Made by a program: the position numbers and the translations under genes
Origin: Acidaminobacter hydrogenoformans DSM 2784
GTDB lineage: Bacteria; Bacillota; Clostridia; Peptostreptococcales; Acidaminobacteraceae
DNA length: 64,000 nt
Direction of reading: 5' to 3'
Assembly: GCF_900103005.1 (NCBI RefSeq)
Contig: NZ_FMWL01000010.1
Span: 1 to 64,000 of the forward strand
Notes under the pieces: model-generated
What the model saw: only the letters and a program-made list of their open reading frames with translations
What the model was told of the DNA's origin: nothing
The model's database searches: none
Shown here: piece after piece, positions 1 through 8,696 of the stretch
Position numbering within the stretch: position 1 is the stretch's first letter
Layout of the letters: every line of letters starts with the position of its first letter

Positions 1-91
1 TTTCAACCGTTTGCGTGGTACCATTCTGCAAGATCATATCAGGCGTGTGTACGAGCACATAACCCGCCGCTTTCAATACTGCGTAGGACAT
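1..91 (-). CDS. grdC: Glycine reductase component C, beta subunit (GrdC), N-terminal fragment
   Basis: Only the first 30 codons are present; the gene runs off the left edge. The readable N-terminus (MSYAVLKAAG followed by YVLVHTPDMI) resembles the start of GrdC, the FabH-like subunit that, as known for the family, releases acetyl phosphate from the carboxymethyl-selenoprotein A intermediate. The ATG lies one base after the trxA stop, and the ribosome site AGAGGAGG lies inside the end of trxA, so translation is probably coupled. The position after trxB-trxA is typical of grd operons. The identification rests on a short recalled motif. Confidence 0.75.
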   Translation of the reverse strand, partial: MSYAVLKAAGYVLVHTPDMILQNGTTQTVE

Positions 92-92
92 T

Positions 93-431
93 TTATGCCT
101 CCTCTGCGTGTGCCGTCAGCGCCGCATCCAGCATTGCCTGAACACCGGATTTCGTTGCAGCTTCTTTAGTTGCCTCGTCAATTTTGGCGCCGCCCTTGTA
201 AAGTGTGATCGTTGGCAGCCCAAGAACCTTTTGGGAAATAGCGAGACGACGCGCGCTGGATGTGTTTAGCTTGCAAAACTTAATTTTCTCCCCATAGGCC
301 TGGGAAAGCGCTTCGATATCCGGCATCAATGCTTTGCAAGGCTCACAGCCTTCATTCCAGTAATCGACCAACACTAAGCCTTCAGAATTAAGCACCTCTT
401 GCTCGAAATTGTCTTTGTCCAAAATAATCAT
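93..431 (-). CDS. trxA: Thioredoxin of the glycine reductase operon
   Basis: A 112-residue thioredoxin whose redox site is GCEPC (Cys29, Cys32) rather than the usual WCGPC. This variant type, with ARRLAISQKVLGLPT and its cis-Pro downstream, is characteristic of thioredoxins in amino-acid-reductase operons of Clostridia. It passes electrons from TrxB to the selenoprotein-based reductase. It sits 47 bases after trxB and one base before grdC on the same strand, with a clear AGGAGGGT-type ribosome site. Cytoplasmic. Confidence 0.93.
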   Translation of the reverse strand: MIILDKDNFEQEVLNSEGLVLVDYWNEGCEPCKALMPDIEALSQAYGEKIKFCKLNTSSARRLAISQKVLGLPTITLYKGGAKIDEATKEAATKSGVQAMLDAALTAHAEEA

Positions 432-478
432 AGTAACCCTCCTGTTTGAATATAGTTTTAAAAAGAGCTTACGACGTT

Positions 479-1420
479 TTACAAAGCATCAATGTACTTT
501 TCAGCCATGACAGCAGCAATAGCGCCATCCGCCGTGGCCGTCACCACCTGTCTCAGCTGTTTTTGACGGACATCCCCCGCGGCGAAAACGCCAGGGAGGT
601 TGGTTCTCATGTTCTCATCTGTAATCAGGTAGCCTGTCTGATCCATATCAAGGCAGCCTTTAAACAGCGCGGTCGCAGGATCATAGCCAATGAAGACAAA
701 GACACCCATGGTGCCGTCTTCTTCCGGTGCCGGTAGATCCGTTATCTCACCTGTCTTGACATTTTTAACCTTAATCCCTTCGAGAATCCCATCGCCGTAA
801 ATTTCTTCGACGACAGAGTCCATCAAATATTCAACCTTTGAATTTTTCCTGACCTTATCTATAATTGACTTCGCGGCCCTGAACTCATCGCGTCTATGGA
901 CCAGAGTGACTTTGCGGGCAAACTTGGTGAGGTACATGGCCTCTTCAACAGCGGTATCGCCGCCCCCAACGCAGAACACTTCAAGATCTGTAAAGAAGTC
1001 CGCGTCACAAGTCGCGCAGTAGGAGACGCCTTTGCCAGTCAGCTCTGGTTCACCTGGACAGCCAATTTTCTTAGGCGTCGCGCCCGTTGCGACAATGACA
1101 GCTTTCGCATAATATAAATTGCCGCTTTCGGTTTGAATCACCTTGGGATTCGCGTTGAAATCAAAGCTCTTTACAGAATCTTTGACGCGCTCAGCACCGA
1201 ACTCGTCACATTGGGCCACCATGCGCTCGACGAGACTAGGGCCAGTAGCGTGTTCAATGGAGCCCGGGTAATTGGCGACCTCGTCGGTTGTCGCGATTTG
1301 ACCGCCGGCTTTTTCCTTTTCAAGTATAACGGTTTTCAGTTTTGCGCGGGCCGCATAGAGCCCCGCTGACAGGCCAGCCGGGCCTGCGCCGATAATAACG
1401 ACATCATAATGCTGTTCCAT
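479..1420 (-). CDS. trxB: Thioredoxin reductase (NADPH/FAD)
   Basis: A 313-residue low-molecular-weight thioredoxin reductase, full length for the family. An FAD-binding GAGPAGLSAG lies at residues 11-20, the redox-active CATC at Cys135-Cys138, a second dinucleotide-binding GGGDTA follows, and a C-terminal FAD motif (FAAGDVR) is near residue 285. It reduces the thioredoxin encoded next. First gene visible of the minus-strand trxB-trxA-grdC unit; its start has AGGAGG seven bases upstream. The promoter must lie in the gap shared with the divergent pst operon. Confidence 0.95.
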   Translation of the reverse strand: MEQHYDVVIIGAGPAGLSAGLYAARAKLKTVILEKEKAGGQIATTDEVANYPGSIEHATGPSLVERMVAQCDEFGAERVKDSVKSFDFNANPKVIQTESGNLYYAKAVIVATGATPKKIGCPGEPELTGKGVSYCATCDADFFTDLEVFCVGGGDTAVEEAMYLTKFARKVTLVHRRDEFRAAKSIIDKVRKNSKVEYLMDSVVEEIYGDGILEGIKVKNVKTGEITDLPAPEEDGTMGVFVFIGYDPATALFKGCLDMDQTGYLITDENMRTNLPGVFAAGDVRQKQLRQVVTATADGAIAAVMAEKYIDAL

Positions 1421-1589
1421 AGTTCAACCTCCTGAATTTTTTTGGAGATGCGACGTTGGTGAATGTCGAACTGCTAAGGACAAATAGAAAGAAAGCGGAC
1501 GTAGTCAAATAATTGTCCGACAATTTAATTATAGTTAAATAATAAACATGTTCAAGTGTTATTTGAATTTTATTTCACAAACCTGAGAT

Positions 1590-1628
1590 TCAACATGGAT
1601 TTAACATTTGTTTAACTTCGACAAAACA
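1590..1628 (+). promoter_or_regulatory. PHO-box-like direct repeats upstream of pstS
   Basis: In the 386-base gap between trxB and pstS, hexamers TCAACA (1590), TTAACA (1601), TTAACT (1612) and AAAACA (1623) recur with an exact 11-base period. TTAACA-like hexamers spaced by five bases are the known PhoP binding pattern of Firmicutes. Position ahead of the pst operon supports phosphate-starvation control. No convincing -10 box was assigned, and no other gene was seen in this gap. Confidence 0.5.
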
Positions 1629-1806
1629 CAAAGAGAAATGTGCCATGTTAAACTCTGTTTGTGAGGTTGAGGCAACAACAATAAAATCACGAAGCAATTA
1701 AAATGCAATGCGCCATGAAAGTCAAACAGCAAGACTAATATTTCGCCCCCAACCCAAATTGAAAACTGAAACTAAAAATTAAAACGATACTTAGGAGGAC
1801 TACTCA

Positions 1807-2811
1807 ATGTTAAAGAAAAAAGCACTCGCACTTATGCTGGCACTTGGAATGGTCGGTTCTTTCGCGGCATGCTCACAGCCCGCGGCGGAAGCCCCAGTGG
1901 ATCAGGCCGCTGCACCGGCGGAGCAAGCTGAAGCCCTTAGCGGAGATGTTATTGTGGACGGCTCCGGTACGGTTTACCCGCTCATGGCGCACATTGCGGA
2001 AGAATACATGGTCAATGAACAAAACGAAGTCAGCGTCCAAGTAGGTCGCGCTGGTTCCTCTGCTGGATTTAAGAAATTCATCCCAGGTGAGACGGACTTC
2101 TCAGATGCTTCCAGAAAGATTAAAGACGAAGAAGTCGCTCAGCTCGAAGAAAAAGGCCTCAAAATGGGCGAAAATGTCATGGAAATCAAACTCGCCTACG
2201 ACGGCTTGACCATGGTCATCAATCCTGAAAATACTTGGGCAACAGAAATGACTCAGGAAGAGATCGTTAAAATGTACCTCTCCGGCAGCTTCAAAGCTGA
2301 CGACAAAGTTCTCTGGTCGGATATCCGTGCTGACTGGCCGGCAGAAGAAATCAAGTTCTATGGCCCGAACGAGAACCACGGTACCTACGAATTCTTCGCG
2401 GAAGAAATCCTGGATAAGCAGCCTATGGTCGCTACCGCAAACCTCCAACAGGAATATTCCACGCTGGTGGACCTCGTCTCTAAGGATAAAAATGCCATCG
2501 CATTCTTTGGATTTGGCTACTATGTTACGAACACAGACAAGCTTGTGGCGGTAAAAGTTGACTTTGGAAGCGGTCCGGTAGAGCCGACCCTTGAGACCAT
2601 CGGCGAAGACCTCGACTACGCTGGCTTTACGAGACTGGTCTACACTTACCTGAACCTCGACTACGCTAAGGACAAACCACAGGTTCTTGACTACGCGAAG
2701 TATGTCGTCTCACCAGAAGGCGCAGAGAGACTCGCCGGCGAAAATGGCTTCGCGCCACTTCCGGCAGCAACCTACGCAGAGTACATGACGCAGCTCGAGG
2801 CGATTCAATAA
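1807..2811 (+). CDS. pstS: Phosphate ABC transporter substrate-binding lipoprotein
   Basis: A 334-residue exported lipoprotein: basic N-terminus, hydrophobic stretch and lipobox ending FAAC (Cys22), then an Ala/Pro/Glu-rich linker. The PstS fold follows, with GSGTVYPL and GSSAGFKKFIPGETDFSDASRKI-type segments (residues about 52-100) that form the phosphate site. It delivers phosphate to PstCA. It is the first gene of pstSCAB-phoU, with an AGGAGG ribosome site. A hairpin separates it from pstC, which commonly keeps the binding protein more abundant than the membrane parts. Confidence 0.95.
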   Translation: MLKKKALALMLALGMVGSFAACSQPAAEAPVDQAAAPAEQAEALSGDVIVDGSGTVYPLMAHIAEEYMVNEQNEVSVQVGRAGSSAGFKKFIPGETDFSDASRKIKDEEVAQLEEKGLKMGENVMEIKLAYDGLTMVINPENTWATEMTQEEIVKMYLSGSFKADDKVLWSDIRADWPAEEIKFYGPNENHGTYEFFAEEILDKQPMVATANLQQEYSTLVDLVSKDKNAIAFFGFGYYVTNTDKLVAVKVDFGSGPVEPTLETIGEDLDYAGFTRLVYTYLNLDYAKDKPQVLDYAKYVVSPEGAERLAGENGFAPLPAATYAEYMTQLEAIQ

Positions 2812-2843
2812 TCGCTGAGGCGCTGAAAATCGAAACTAAATTG

Positions 2844-2884
2844 AAACTTCAAGGTGGGGGCGGGGGCTGCCCATCTTGAAGTTT
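2844..2884 (+). terminator. Hairpin between pstS and pstC (partial terminator or mRNA stabiliser)
   Basis: A 15-base arm at 2844-2858 pairs with 2870-2884 with one G-U pair; the 11-base loop is G-rich and the arm runs into a short TTTT. It lies 32 bases after the pstS stop, inside the operon, so it likely attenuates transcription into pstC or protects the pstS message. Confidence 0.6.
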
Positions 2885-2912
2885 TGTCTGAACAACAATT
2901 GGAGTGAAAAAG

Positions 2913-3836
2913 ATGAGTCAAGATACCCAGGTAAGACAATTGATTCAAAGCAACATTCTAAATAAAAAGCATATTTCTGACCGGTTCATGCCAAAATTCT
3001 TTTTCGTCATGGCCTTTGTGTCCGTATTCACGACAGTGGGGATCATCCTGACGCTGGTGACGGATGCCTACAAGTTCTTCAGCCAGGTGCCCCTGGCGCA
3101 GGTCTTCAGCACCAAGCTCGCGCCCCTGGCGGCGGAGCCGTCTTTTGGCATCCTGCCCCTGATCAGCGGAACGATCATCACGTCGCTCATCGCTATGCTT
3201 GTTGCTGTGCCGGTGGGGCTGACTGCGGCCATCTATTTGAGCCAGTTCGCGTCTGAGCGCGTGCGACGCACGCTCAAACCTATCATGGAAGTACTGGCGG
3301 GGATCCCTACAATTGTCTACGGCTTCTTCGCCTATTCCTTCGTGACGCCGCTGCTGATGAAGCTGATTCCGACCTTGGGCGCCAAAAACGCCCTCAGCCC
3401 CGGACTCGTCATGGGGATTATGATCATTCCACTGGTGGCGTCCTTATCTGAAGACGCCATGAACGCTGTCCCGAACATCATGAGGGAGGGCGCTTTGGGC
3501 CTCGGGTCCACACGCCTCGAAGTGACGTTTAAGGTCGTCATACCGGCGGCCATTTCCGGCATCATGTCCTCCATAGTATTGGCGGTGTCCAGAGCGATTG
3601 GCGAGACCATGATTGTGACCATAGCCAGCGGAAGCTCCAAGAATTTTACCCTGGATATCACCCAGTCCATGCAAACCATGACCGCCTATATTGTCGAGTT
3701 TACCAGCGGTGACGCCGGCAGCGGGACGGTAGGCTACTACAGCCTGTATGCCGTTGGACTGCTGCTGTTCCTGTTTACTTTGGTTATGAATCTGATTGCC
3801 CAGCATATCTCTCATAAATACAGGGAGGAATATTGA
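2913..3836 (+). CDS. pstC: Phosphate ABC transporter permease PstC
   Basis: About 307 residues with six hydrophobic segments and the inner-membrane permease (EAA-type) loop around GALGLGSTRLEVTFKVVIP, typical of PstC. It forms the channel with PstA. The ATG at 2913 is preferred over an in-frame GTG at 2904, because the GGAG ribosome site overlaps that GTG and is correctly spaced for 2913. It overlaps the pstA start by one base (TGATG). Confidence 0.94.
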   Translation: MSQDTQVRQLIQSNILNKKHISDRFMPKFFFVMAFVSVFTTVGIILTLVTDAYKFFSQVPLAQVFSTKLAPLAAEPSFGILPLISGTIITSLIAMLVAVPVGLTAAIYLSQFASERVRRTLKPIMEVLAGIPTIVYGFFAYSFVTPLLMKLIPTLGAKNALSPGLVMGIMIIPLVASLSEDAMNAVPNIMREGALGLGSTRLEVTFKVVIPAAISGIMSSIVLAVSRAIGETMIVTIASGSSKNFTLDITQSMQTMTAYIVEFTSGDAGSGTVGYYSLYAVGLLLFLFTLVMNLIAQHISHKYREEY

Positions 3837-4795
3837 TGCGAGGCTTGAACGTTAATTTATTAAGTGAAGGCAGGGGAGAGAGCATGCTTGAGATCGAACA
3901 AGCCAGCGTCGCAGAGCGCTATAAAGTTAAAATTGACAGCAGTCGCATAGAGCGGCGGGTCAGGCTCAATAACGGCCTGAAGCATCTGTTTTCTCTGTCG
4001 ACGGTCTTCGCACTCGTCGTTTTGGCCATCCTGTTATACAGGATTGGAGTTCAAAGCATGGGGTGGCTGGACCTTCAGTTCCTGACCTCAAACCTTTCCA
4101 GATTCGCGGAAAAAGCCGGTATTTACGGGGCTATACTGGGCACCGTCTACCTGATGCTGATTGTGGTCCCGGTAACCCTTGTCCTTGGGGTATCCACGGC
4201 CATTTATCTTGAAGAATACGCCACAAAAGGCCGCATCCAGCGCTTCATCAAAGTCAACATTTCCAACCTCGCCAGCGTGCCATCCGTGATCTTTGGCCTT
4301 TTAGGCCTGGCAGTCTTTGGACGGATGTTCAATTTAGGCTCCAGCATATTGGCAGGCGGCCTCACTATGTCCCTGCTGGTTCTGCCGACGGTCGTCGTCG
4401 CCAGCCAGGAAGCCATCAAAGCTGTGCCAGGCTTCCTTCGTGAAGCCTCCTACGGCATGGGCGCGGACAAGTGGACGACCATCCGCAAAGTCGTGCTCCC
4501 AGTCGCGCTGCCGGGCATCCTGACCGGCTCCATCCTCGCCATGTCCAGAGCCATTGGAGAAACAGCCCCCCTTGTCGTCCTTGGCATCCCGACCCTCATT
4601 CTGAAAGTTCCAAACAGTCTTTTAGATGACTTTACCGCGCTTCCCATCCAGATTTACTACTGGACACTGGATACCGTGCTGACGCCGGAGTACGCGAACC
4701 TTGCCGCGGCGACCATTGTCGTCCTCCTGGCGGTATTGTTTGTCCTGAATTCCGTCGCCATTATCATCCGAAACAAATTCCAGAAGCGCTTTTAA
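3836..4795 (+). CDS. pstA: Phosphate ABC transporter permease PstA
   Basis: About 319 residues, six membrane segments and the conserved permease loop ([19 protein letters not shown]) near residue 215. Partner of PstC in the membrane. The start at 3836 overlaps the pstC stop and has GGGAGGA just upstream; an in-frame ATG at 3884, preceded by GGGAGAG, is a possible alternative that would remove a poorly conserved 16-residue N-terminus. Confidence 0.93.
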   Translation: MRGLNVNLLSEGRGESMLEIEQASVAERYKVKIDSSRIERRVRLNNGLKHLFSLSTVFALVVLAILLYRIGVQSMGWLDLQFLTSNLSRFAEKAGIYGAILGTVYLMLIVVPVTLVLGVSTAIYLEEYATKGRIQRFIKVNISNLASVPSVIFGLLGLAVFGRMFNLGSSILAGGLTMSLLVLPTVVVASQEAIKAVPGFLREASYGMGADKWTTIRKVVLPVALPGILTGSILAMSRAIGETAPLVVLGIPTLILKVPNSLLDDFTALPIQIYYWTLDTVLTPEYANLAAATIVVLLAVLFVLNSVAIIIRNKFQKRF

Positions 4796-4814
4796 TATGG
4801 AGGAGATTCATTTG

Positions 4815-5591
4815 ATGACGCAAAACCTTGAAAACGAAAACAATGTCTTTGATGTCAGGGACTTAAACCTCTGGTATGGCAACGACCAGGCCCTGAAGAA
4901 CATCAATATGCAAATAGAGAAAAACAAAATCACGGCGATCATTGGTCCATCCGGTTGTGGAAAATCGACTTTCATCAAGACCCTGAACCGAATGATCGAA
5001 AATGTACCCATTGTCCGGACTTCCGGAGAAATCCTTTATCACGGCAAAGACATTTTTGATAAATCCATGCAGGTAGAGGAGCTTAGGACCAAGGTGGGTA
5101 TGGTGTTCCAAAAACCAAATCCGTTTCCAAAGTCTATTTTTGAAAACGTGGTCTATGGACCAAAAATCCACGGGATCAAGGACAAGAAACTCCTGATGGA
5201 GATCGCTGAAAACAGCCTTAAGAGCGCAGCGCTTTGGGATGAGGTCAAGGACCGTTTGAACGACAACGCCTACGGTCTTTCCGGCGGTCAGCAGCAACGC
5301 CTTTGCATAGCGAGATGCCTTGCGGTACAGCCGGATGTCATCCTGATGGACGAGCCAACCTCCGCACTTGACCCTATAGCAACCTTGAAGATAGAAGAGC
5401 TGATGGACAGCCTGAAAAACGAGTACACCATTGCCATTGTGACGCACTCCATGCAGCAGGCCGCGAGAATTTCGGACAAAACCGCTTTTTTCCTCATGGG
5501 GGATCTCATTGAGTACGACAAGACGGAAGCGATCTTTTCCAACCCAAGGGACAAGCGGACTGAGGACTACATTACGGGCCGTTTCGGTTAA
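4815..5591 (+). CDS. pstB: Phosphate ABC transporter ATP-binding protein
   Basis: An ATPase of about 258 residues that powers PstCA. Walker [11 protein letters not shown]-loop [10 protein letters not shown], signature LSGGQQQR, Walker [13 protein letters not shown] and the switch His in VTHSM are all present. The ATG at 4815 is chosen because GGAGGAG lies nine bases upstream; an earlier in-frame ATG at 4797 overlaps the ribosome site. Operon member between pstA and phoU. Confidence 0.95.
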   Translation: MTQNLENENNVFDVRDLNLWYGNDQALKNINMQIEKNKITAIIGPSGCGKSTFIKTLNRMIENVPIVRTSGEILYHGKDIFDKSMQVEELRTKVGMVFQKPNPFPKSIFENVVYGPKIHGIKDKKLLMEIAENSLKSAALWDEVKDRLNDNAYGLSGGQQQRLCIARCLAVQPDVILMDEPTSALDPIATLKIEELMDSLKNEYTIAIVTHSMQQAARISDKTAFFLMGDLIEYDKTEAIFSNPRDKRTEDYITGRFG

Positions 5592-5663
5592 TGTATTGCA
5601 GTCAGTTGATCGGTGCCGCATTTCTCGCAGGGTGCGCAGAATGCGGCAATAGAGGAGGCGCTC

Positions 5664-6311
5664 ATGAGAGAGCAGATGGAAGATAGAATCAAGGAGATTC
5701 ACAGCAAAGTTGAGTATATGAGTCGACTATCGGCAGGGAGTATTGGTCAGGCTATGGAAGCCTTTGTAAAGCAGGACGTCCATGTCGCGAAGCAGATCCT
5801 GGCCCAGGACCCGGAAATCAACAGGCTTGAGAAAGATATTGAGAATTTGTGCATCACGCTGGCGGCGACCCAGAGTCCCCTGGCATCTGATTTGAGGCAT
5901 ATGGTGAGCATCATCAAGATTGTGACGGATCTGGAGCGGATTGGCGACTATAGCTGCAATATCGCTGAGGTCGTTATAAACCTTGGCAAATACGAGCTGG
6001 TCAAGCCTCTCGAGCGGCTGCCTGTTATGGAGCGCAAGGTGCGGGAGATGCTGGATGCCAGCCTCAGGGCCTATTTTCAGCAGAACGTCGAGCTGGCTTA
6101 TGAGACCGCCCGCAGGGACGACGAGGTGGACGCGCTGTACGAGGAAATCTACAGAGACCTGCTGCTTCTTATTAAAGAACGGGAAAACCTCGAGGATCAG
6201 ATTATTGGGTTGATCCTGGTGGGGCGTTATCTTGAGCGGATCGCGGACCATGCCACGAATATTTGTGAGCGGGTGATCCTGATGAAGACAGGGGAGAATG
6301 TGAAGCTATAA
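5664..6311 (+). CDS. phoU: PhoU phosphate signalling regulator
   Basis: About 215 residues, all-helical, with two repeated PhoU domains containing the E/DxxxD motifs (for example LERIGDYSCNIAE and LERIADHATNICE) that bind metal clusters. PhoU links the Pst transporter to the PhoR/PhoB-type kinase; no such kinase is in this window. The ATG at 5664 with AGAGGAGG is chosen over an in-frame ATG at 5613 that lacks a ribosome site. Last gene of the pst operon. Confidence 0.93.
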   Translation: MREQMEDRIKEIHSKVEYMSRLSAGSIGQAMEAFVKQDVHVAKQILAQDPEINRLEKDIENLCITLAATQSPLASDLRHMVSIIKIVTDLERIGDYSCNIAEVVINLGKYELVKPLERLPVMERKVREMLDASLRAYFQQNVELAYETARRDDEVDALYEEIYRDLLLLIKERENLEDQIIGLILVGRYLERIADHATNICERVILMKTGENVKL

Positions 6312-6338
6312 CCTTTGAGACTATAAGTGACAAAATAT

Positions 6339-6400
6339 AAAAAAGCGTTGGAAAATTTGAGCCAAATGTTAAACGGCTTGAGTTTTCTAACGCTTTTTGT
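6339..6400. terminator. Bidirectional terminator between phoU and the minus-strand regulator
   Basis: AAAAAGCGTTGGAAAA pairs with TTTTCTAACGCTTTTT across a 26-base loop. T-rich tails on both strands fit the end of the pst operon and of the converging regulator gene. Confidence 0.7.
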
Positions 6401-6410
6401 TTTGTACAGG

Positions 6411-7259
6411 CTACCGCTCAACGGGTGAGTGGACCCAAAGGACCTGGGCTGTTTTTTTGCCTGGATTCATCCAACTGTGAAATTCAGTGGATTTGAAGTA
6501 CATGGAATCTCCGGTATACATTTCGTAAACATCAGTGTGATTCAAGGTAACCCTGAAATTTCCACAAACAACATAAATGAATTCCTCGCCATGATGCTGA
6601 TGAGTTTCGGGAGCGCCTGCTCCCGGCTCTACGTAAAACATCATAGGGAAAAGGACATACTCTTTCTGTGAAATCAAAGATTCAAGGGTAACACCCGGAA
6701 TACCGCTCTGGACAGGTTCCCCGGTTCCTTTCTCGACGAGGTTTCTGTTTTCTTCTTCAGGTTCAAAGAAATGCAGAACACTTTCGCCATAAAAGGCCGC
6801 AAGGCGTTCCAAGATCTCATAAGAAATATTTGCCTGACCGTTTTCAATTTTACTGAGATAAGACGTTGAAATGCCAACTTGTTTGGCGACCTCTTCCAGA
6901 GTCAGAGCAAGCTTGTCCCGGTATAATTTCCACTTACTGCCTATGAGCTTGCGGCTGGGCGGCGTGGCTGCGTCATAAATATCTATGCCACCAATTAAAG
7001 GTGGCAATGTCGACTGAGTCATAAGAAGACTTTTGATGGCTTTGGAACCCATCTTGTCATCTATAGAGTATTGCTTAATTTTTTTTAATGTCTCGATATC
7101 TTCCAAACTATAGATTCTATAGGTGTTCGAACTGCGCTTGGCTATAAAAAATCCTTGTTTTTCCCAGTTGCGTACAGTGGCAGGAACGACGCCCAGAAGC
7201 TTGGCAACCTCATTGATGCTGAAAAAGAGCTCAGCATTATTCTCAGACTTATTTGTCAT
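6411..7259 (-). CDS. MerR-XRE-cupin fusion transcription regulator A
   Basis: A 282-residue regulator with three parts: a MerR-type winged helix (residues about 10-80, VPATVRNWEKQGF), an XRE/Cro helix-turn-helix (about 110-166, VGISTSYLSKIENGQANIS) and a C-terminal cupin (about 190-280) with H200, H202, E206 and H241 placed as ligand residues. XRE-cupin regulators commonly sense small metabolites; an additional N-terminal MerR domain is uncommon. It faces away from the acyltransferase-aminotransferase-symporter genes and shares their intergenic region, so it probably controls them. A close paralogue of identical length lies at 14362-15210. The effector is unknown. Confidence 0.9.
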   Translation of the reverse strand: MTNKSENNAELFFSINEVAKLLGVVPATVRNWEKQGFFIAKRSSNTYRIYSLEDIETLKKIKQYSIDDKMGSKAIKSLLMTQSTLPPLIGGIDIYDAATPPSRKLIGSKWKLYRDKLALTLEEVAKQVGISTSYLSKIENGQANISYEILERLAAFYGESVLHFFEPEEENRNLVEKGTGEPVQSGIPGVTLESLISQKEYVLFPMMFYVEPGAGAPETHQHHGEEFIYVVCGNFRVTLNHTDVYEMYTGDSMYFKSTEFHSWMNPGKKTAQVLWVHSPVER

Positions 7260-7285
7260 GCAAATCCTCCAACACTCATTATGTA

Positions 7286-7300
7286 GTTGTATTATACAAC
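7286..7300. promoter_or_regulatory. Inverted repeat over the regulator A promoter
   Basis: GTTGTA-TTA-TACAAC is a perfect 6-3-6 inverted repeat. Read on the minus strand its centre supplies a TATAAT -10 box for regulator A, so a protein bound here would block that promoter; autoregulation is the simplest reading. Confidence 0.5.
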
Positions 7301-7355
7301 AACAAACAGAAAATTGATAAGGTATAATAGCGATCTACCAACTATAAAAAAACTA

Positions 7356-7385
7356 TTGACAAAGATAGTGCAATGATGATACATT
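7356..7385 (+). promoter_or_regulatory. Sigma-A-type promoter for the acyltransferase operon
   Basis: A perfect TTGACA (7356-7361), an 18-base spacer and TACATT (7380-7385) lie 92 bases before the start at 7477. Confidence 0.6.
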
Positions 7386-7476
7386 TATTTCTAAAGATTA
7401 ACAATTGATATTATAATGATGAGAAACAAAAATGCTGTTGGCCTGAACGAGAAATGTACATTACAAGGAGGATCTT

Positions 7477-8685
7477 ATGGGTTACAAAGAAGATGGAAAA
7501 TGGTGGGTTAGTCAATCGAACTTCGCGGCGGATGTCTTAAAGGGATATGAATTCCCCAAAAAAATTGAAATTTTAGATACGACGTTAAGAGATGGAGAGC
7601 AGCAGCCTGGGATCATACTGACGCGTAAGGAAAAAGTTGAAATAGCCAAGAAGCTTGCACGTGCAGGTGTTCACAGAATTGAAGCAGGTACGCCGGCGGC
7701 TTCAAAGGAAGACGCAGATGCCATAAAAGAGATTGCTTCATTGAATCTCGGGCCAAAAATTTTTGCTTTTGTCAGAAACACCCCTGAGGACATGAAGCTC
7801 GCCAGAGAGTGTGGCGTCACTCATGTTTTGGCAGAAATTCCTGGCAGCGAGCATTTGCTTAAGTACGGGAAGCGCTGGACGGCTGAAAGAGCGATTAAAG
7901 CCGCCATTGAAGCAACACAGGCAGCCCGTGAAGAGGGACTTTATGTCACCTTTTTTCCAGCAGACTCATCCAGAGCGAGCTTGGAATTTTTAATTGACGC
8001 TGTACATCAGATTTCTGAGGGGGGGCATATGGACTCGCTAGCGCTTGTTGATACTTTTGGATGTTTTTCTCCTGAAGGTGCTGCATATACGGTAAGGAAG
8101 CTAAAAAGTGAATTCCGTGTGCCAATAGAAGTCCACTTCCATGATGATTTTGGTCTTGGTGTCGCTTCTACAATTGCTGGGCTTGCCGCTGGCGCAGAGG
8201 TAGCTCACGTCACTGTTAATGGTATTGGTGAGCGTTCGGGCAGTGTCGCGCTTGAGCCCCTCGCGCTTTCATTAAAAGTTCTGTATGGCTATGACACGGG
8301 TATTGAGCTTGACCAGCTTAAATCACTGTCAAATGCAGTTGCAGAATATACCAGGTTCGCTGTACCGCCAACAAGGCCTGTTGTTGGGGATAGAATTTTT
8401 GGCTGGGAGACGGGAATGCCTTCAAGTCTTTGGGTCAACTGCAAAAATGATGAACCGCTTGCCATGCTTCCTTATCACTGGAGCTTGACGGGTCAATCCG
8501 AGCCTAAGCTTTACCTGGGCAAAAAGAGCGGCAAAGACAATGTTAAAACTTGGATCCAGGAAAATAATGTCGTATTGACTGGCGATCAGGAACAAGAATT
8601 ATTAGGGAAAGTAAAGGATCTCTCTTTATCTTTAAAACGCGACTTGACACCGGATGAATTCATTGAACTGACAAAGAGCCTTTAG
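7477..8685 (+). CDS. HMGL-like acyltransferase/lyase (isopropylmalate or homocitrate synthase-like)
   Basis: A 402-residue TIM-barrel enzyme of the DRE/HMGL family: LDTTLRDGEQQPG (residues about 34-46) holds the catalytic Arg-Asp, and VHFHDDFG (about 223) holds the metal-binding His pair. Family members condense acetyl-CoA with a 2-oxo acid (LeuA, homocitrate or citramalate synthase) or cleave such products. It is shorter than LeuA and lacks its usual leucine-binding C-terminal domain, so biosynthetic leucine feedback is unlikely. It lies 11 bases before an aminotransferase, suggesting shared 2-oxo-acid substrates. Specificity cannot be read from sequence. Confidence 0.8.
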   Translation: MGYKEDGKWWVSQSNFAADVLKGYEFPKKIEILDTTLRDGEQQPGIILTRKEKVEIAKKLARAGVHRIEAGTPAASKEDADAIKEIASLNLGPKIFAFVRNTPEDMKLARECGVTHVLAEIPGSEHLLKYGKRWTAERAIKAAIEATQAAREEGLYVTFFPADSSRASLEFLIDAVHQISEGGHMDSLALVDTFGCFSPEGAAYTVRKLKSEFRVPIEVHFHDDFGLGVASTIAGLAAGAEVAHVTVNGIGERSGSVALEPLALSLKVLYGYDTGIELDQLKSLSNAVAEYTRFAVPPTRPVVGDRIFGWETGMPSSLWVNCKNDEPLAMLPYHWSLTGQSEPKLYLGKKSGKDNVKTWIQENNVVLTGDQEQELLGKVKDLSLSLKRDLTPDEFIELTKSL

Positions 8686-8696
8686 GAGGTAGTGAC

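Noticed and set aside
4863..5702. 279-codon open frame antisense to pstB and phoU
   Set aside because: It lies wholly over well-supported genes, has no recognisable domain and no ribosome site; a frame shadow of GC-skewed coding sequence.
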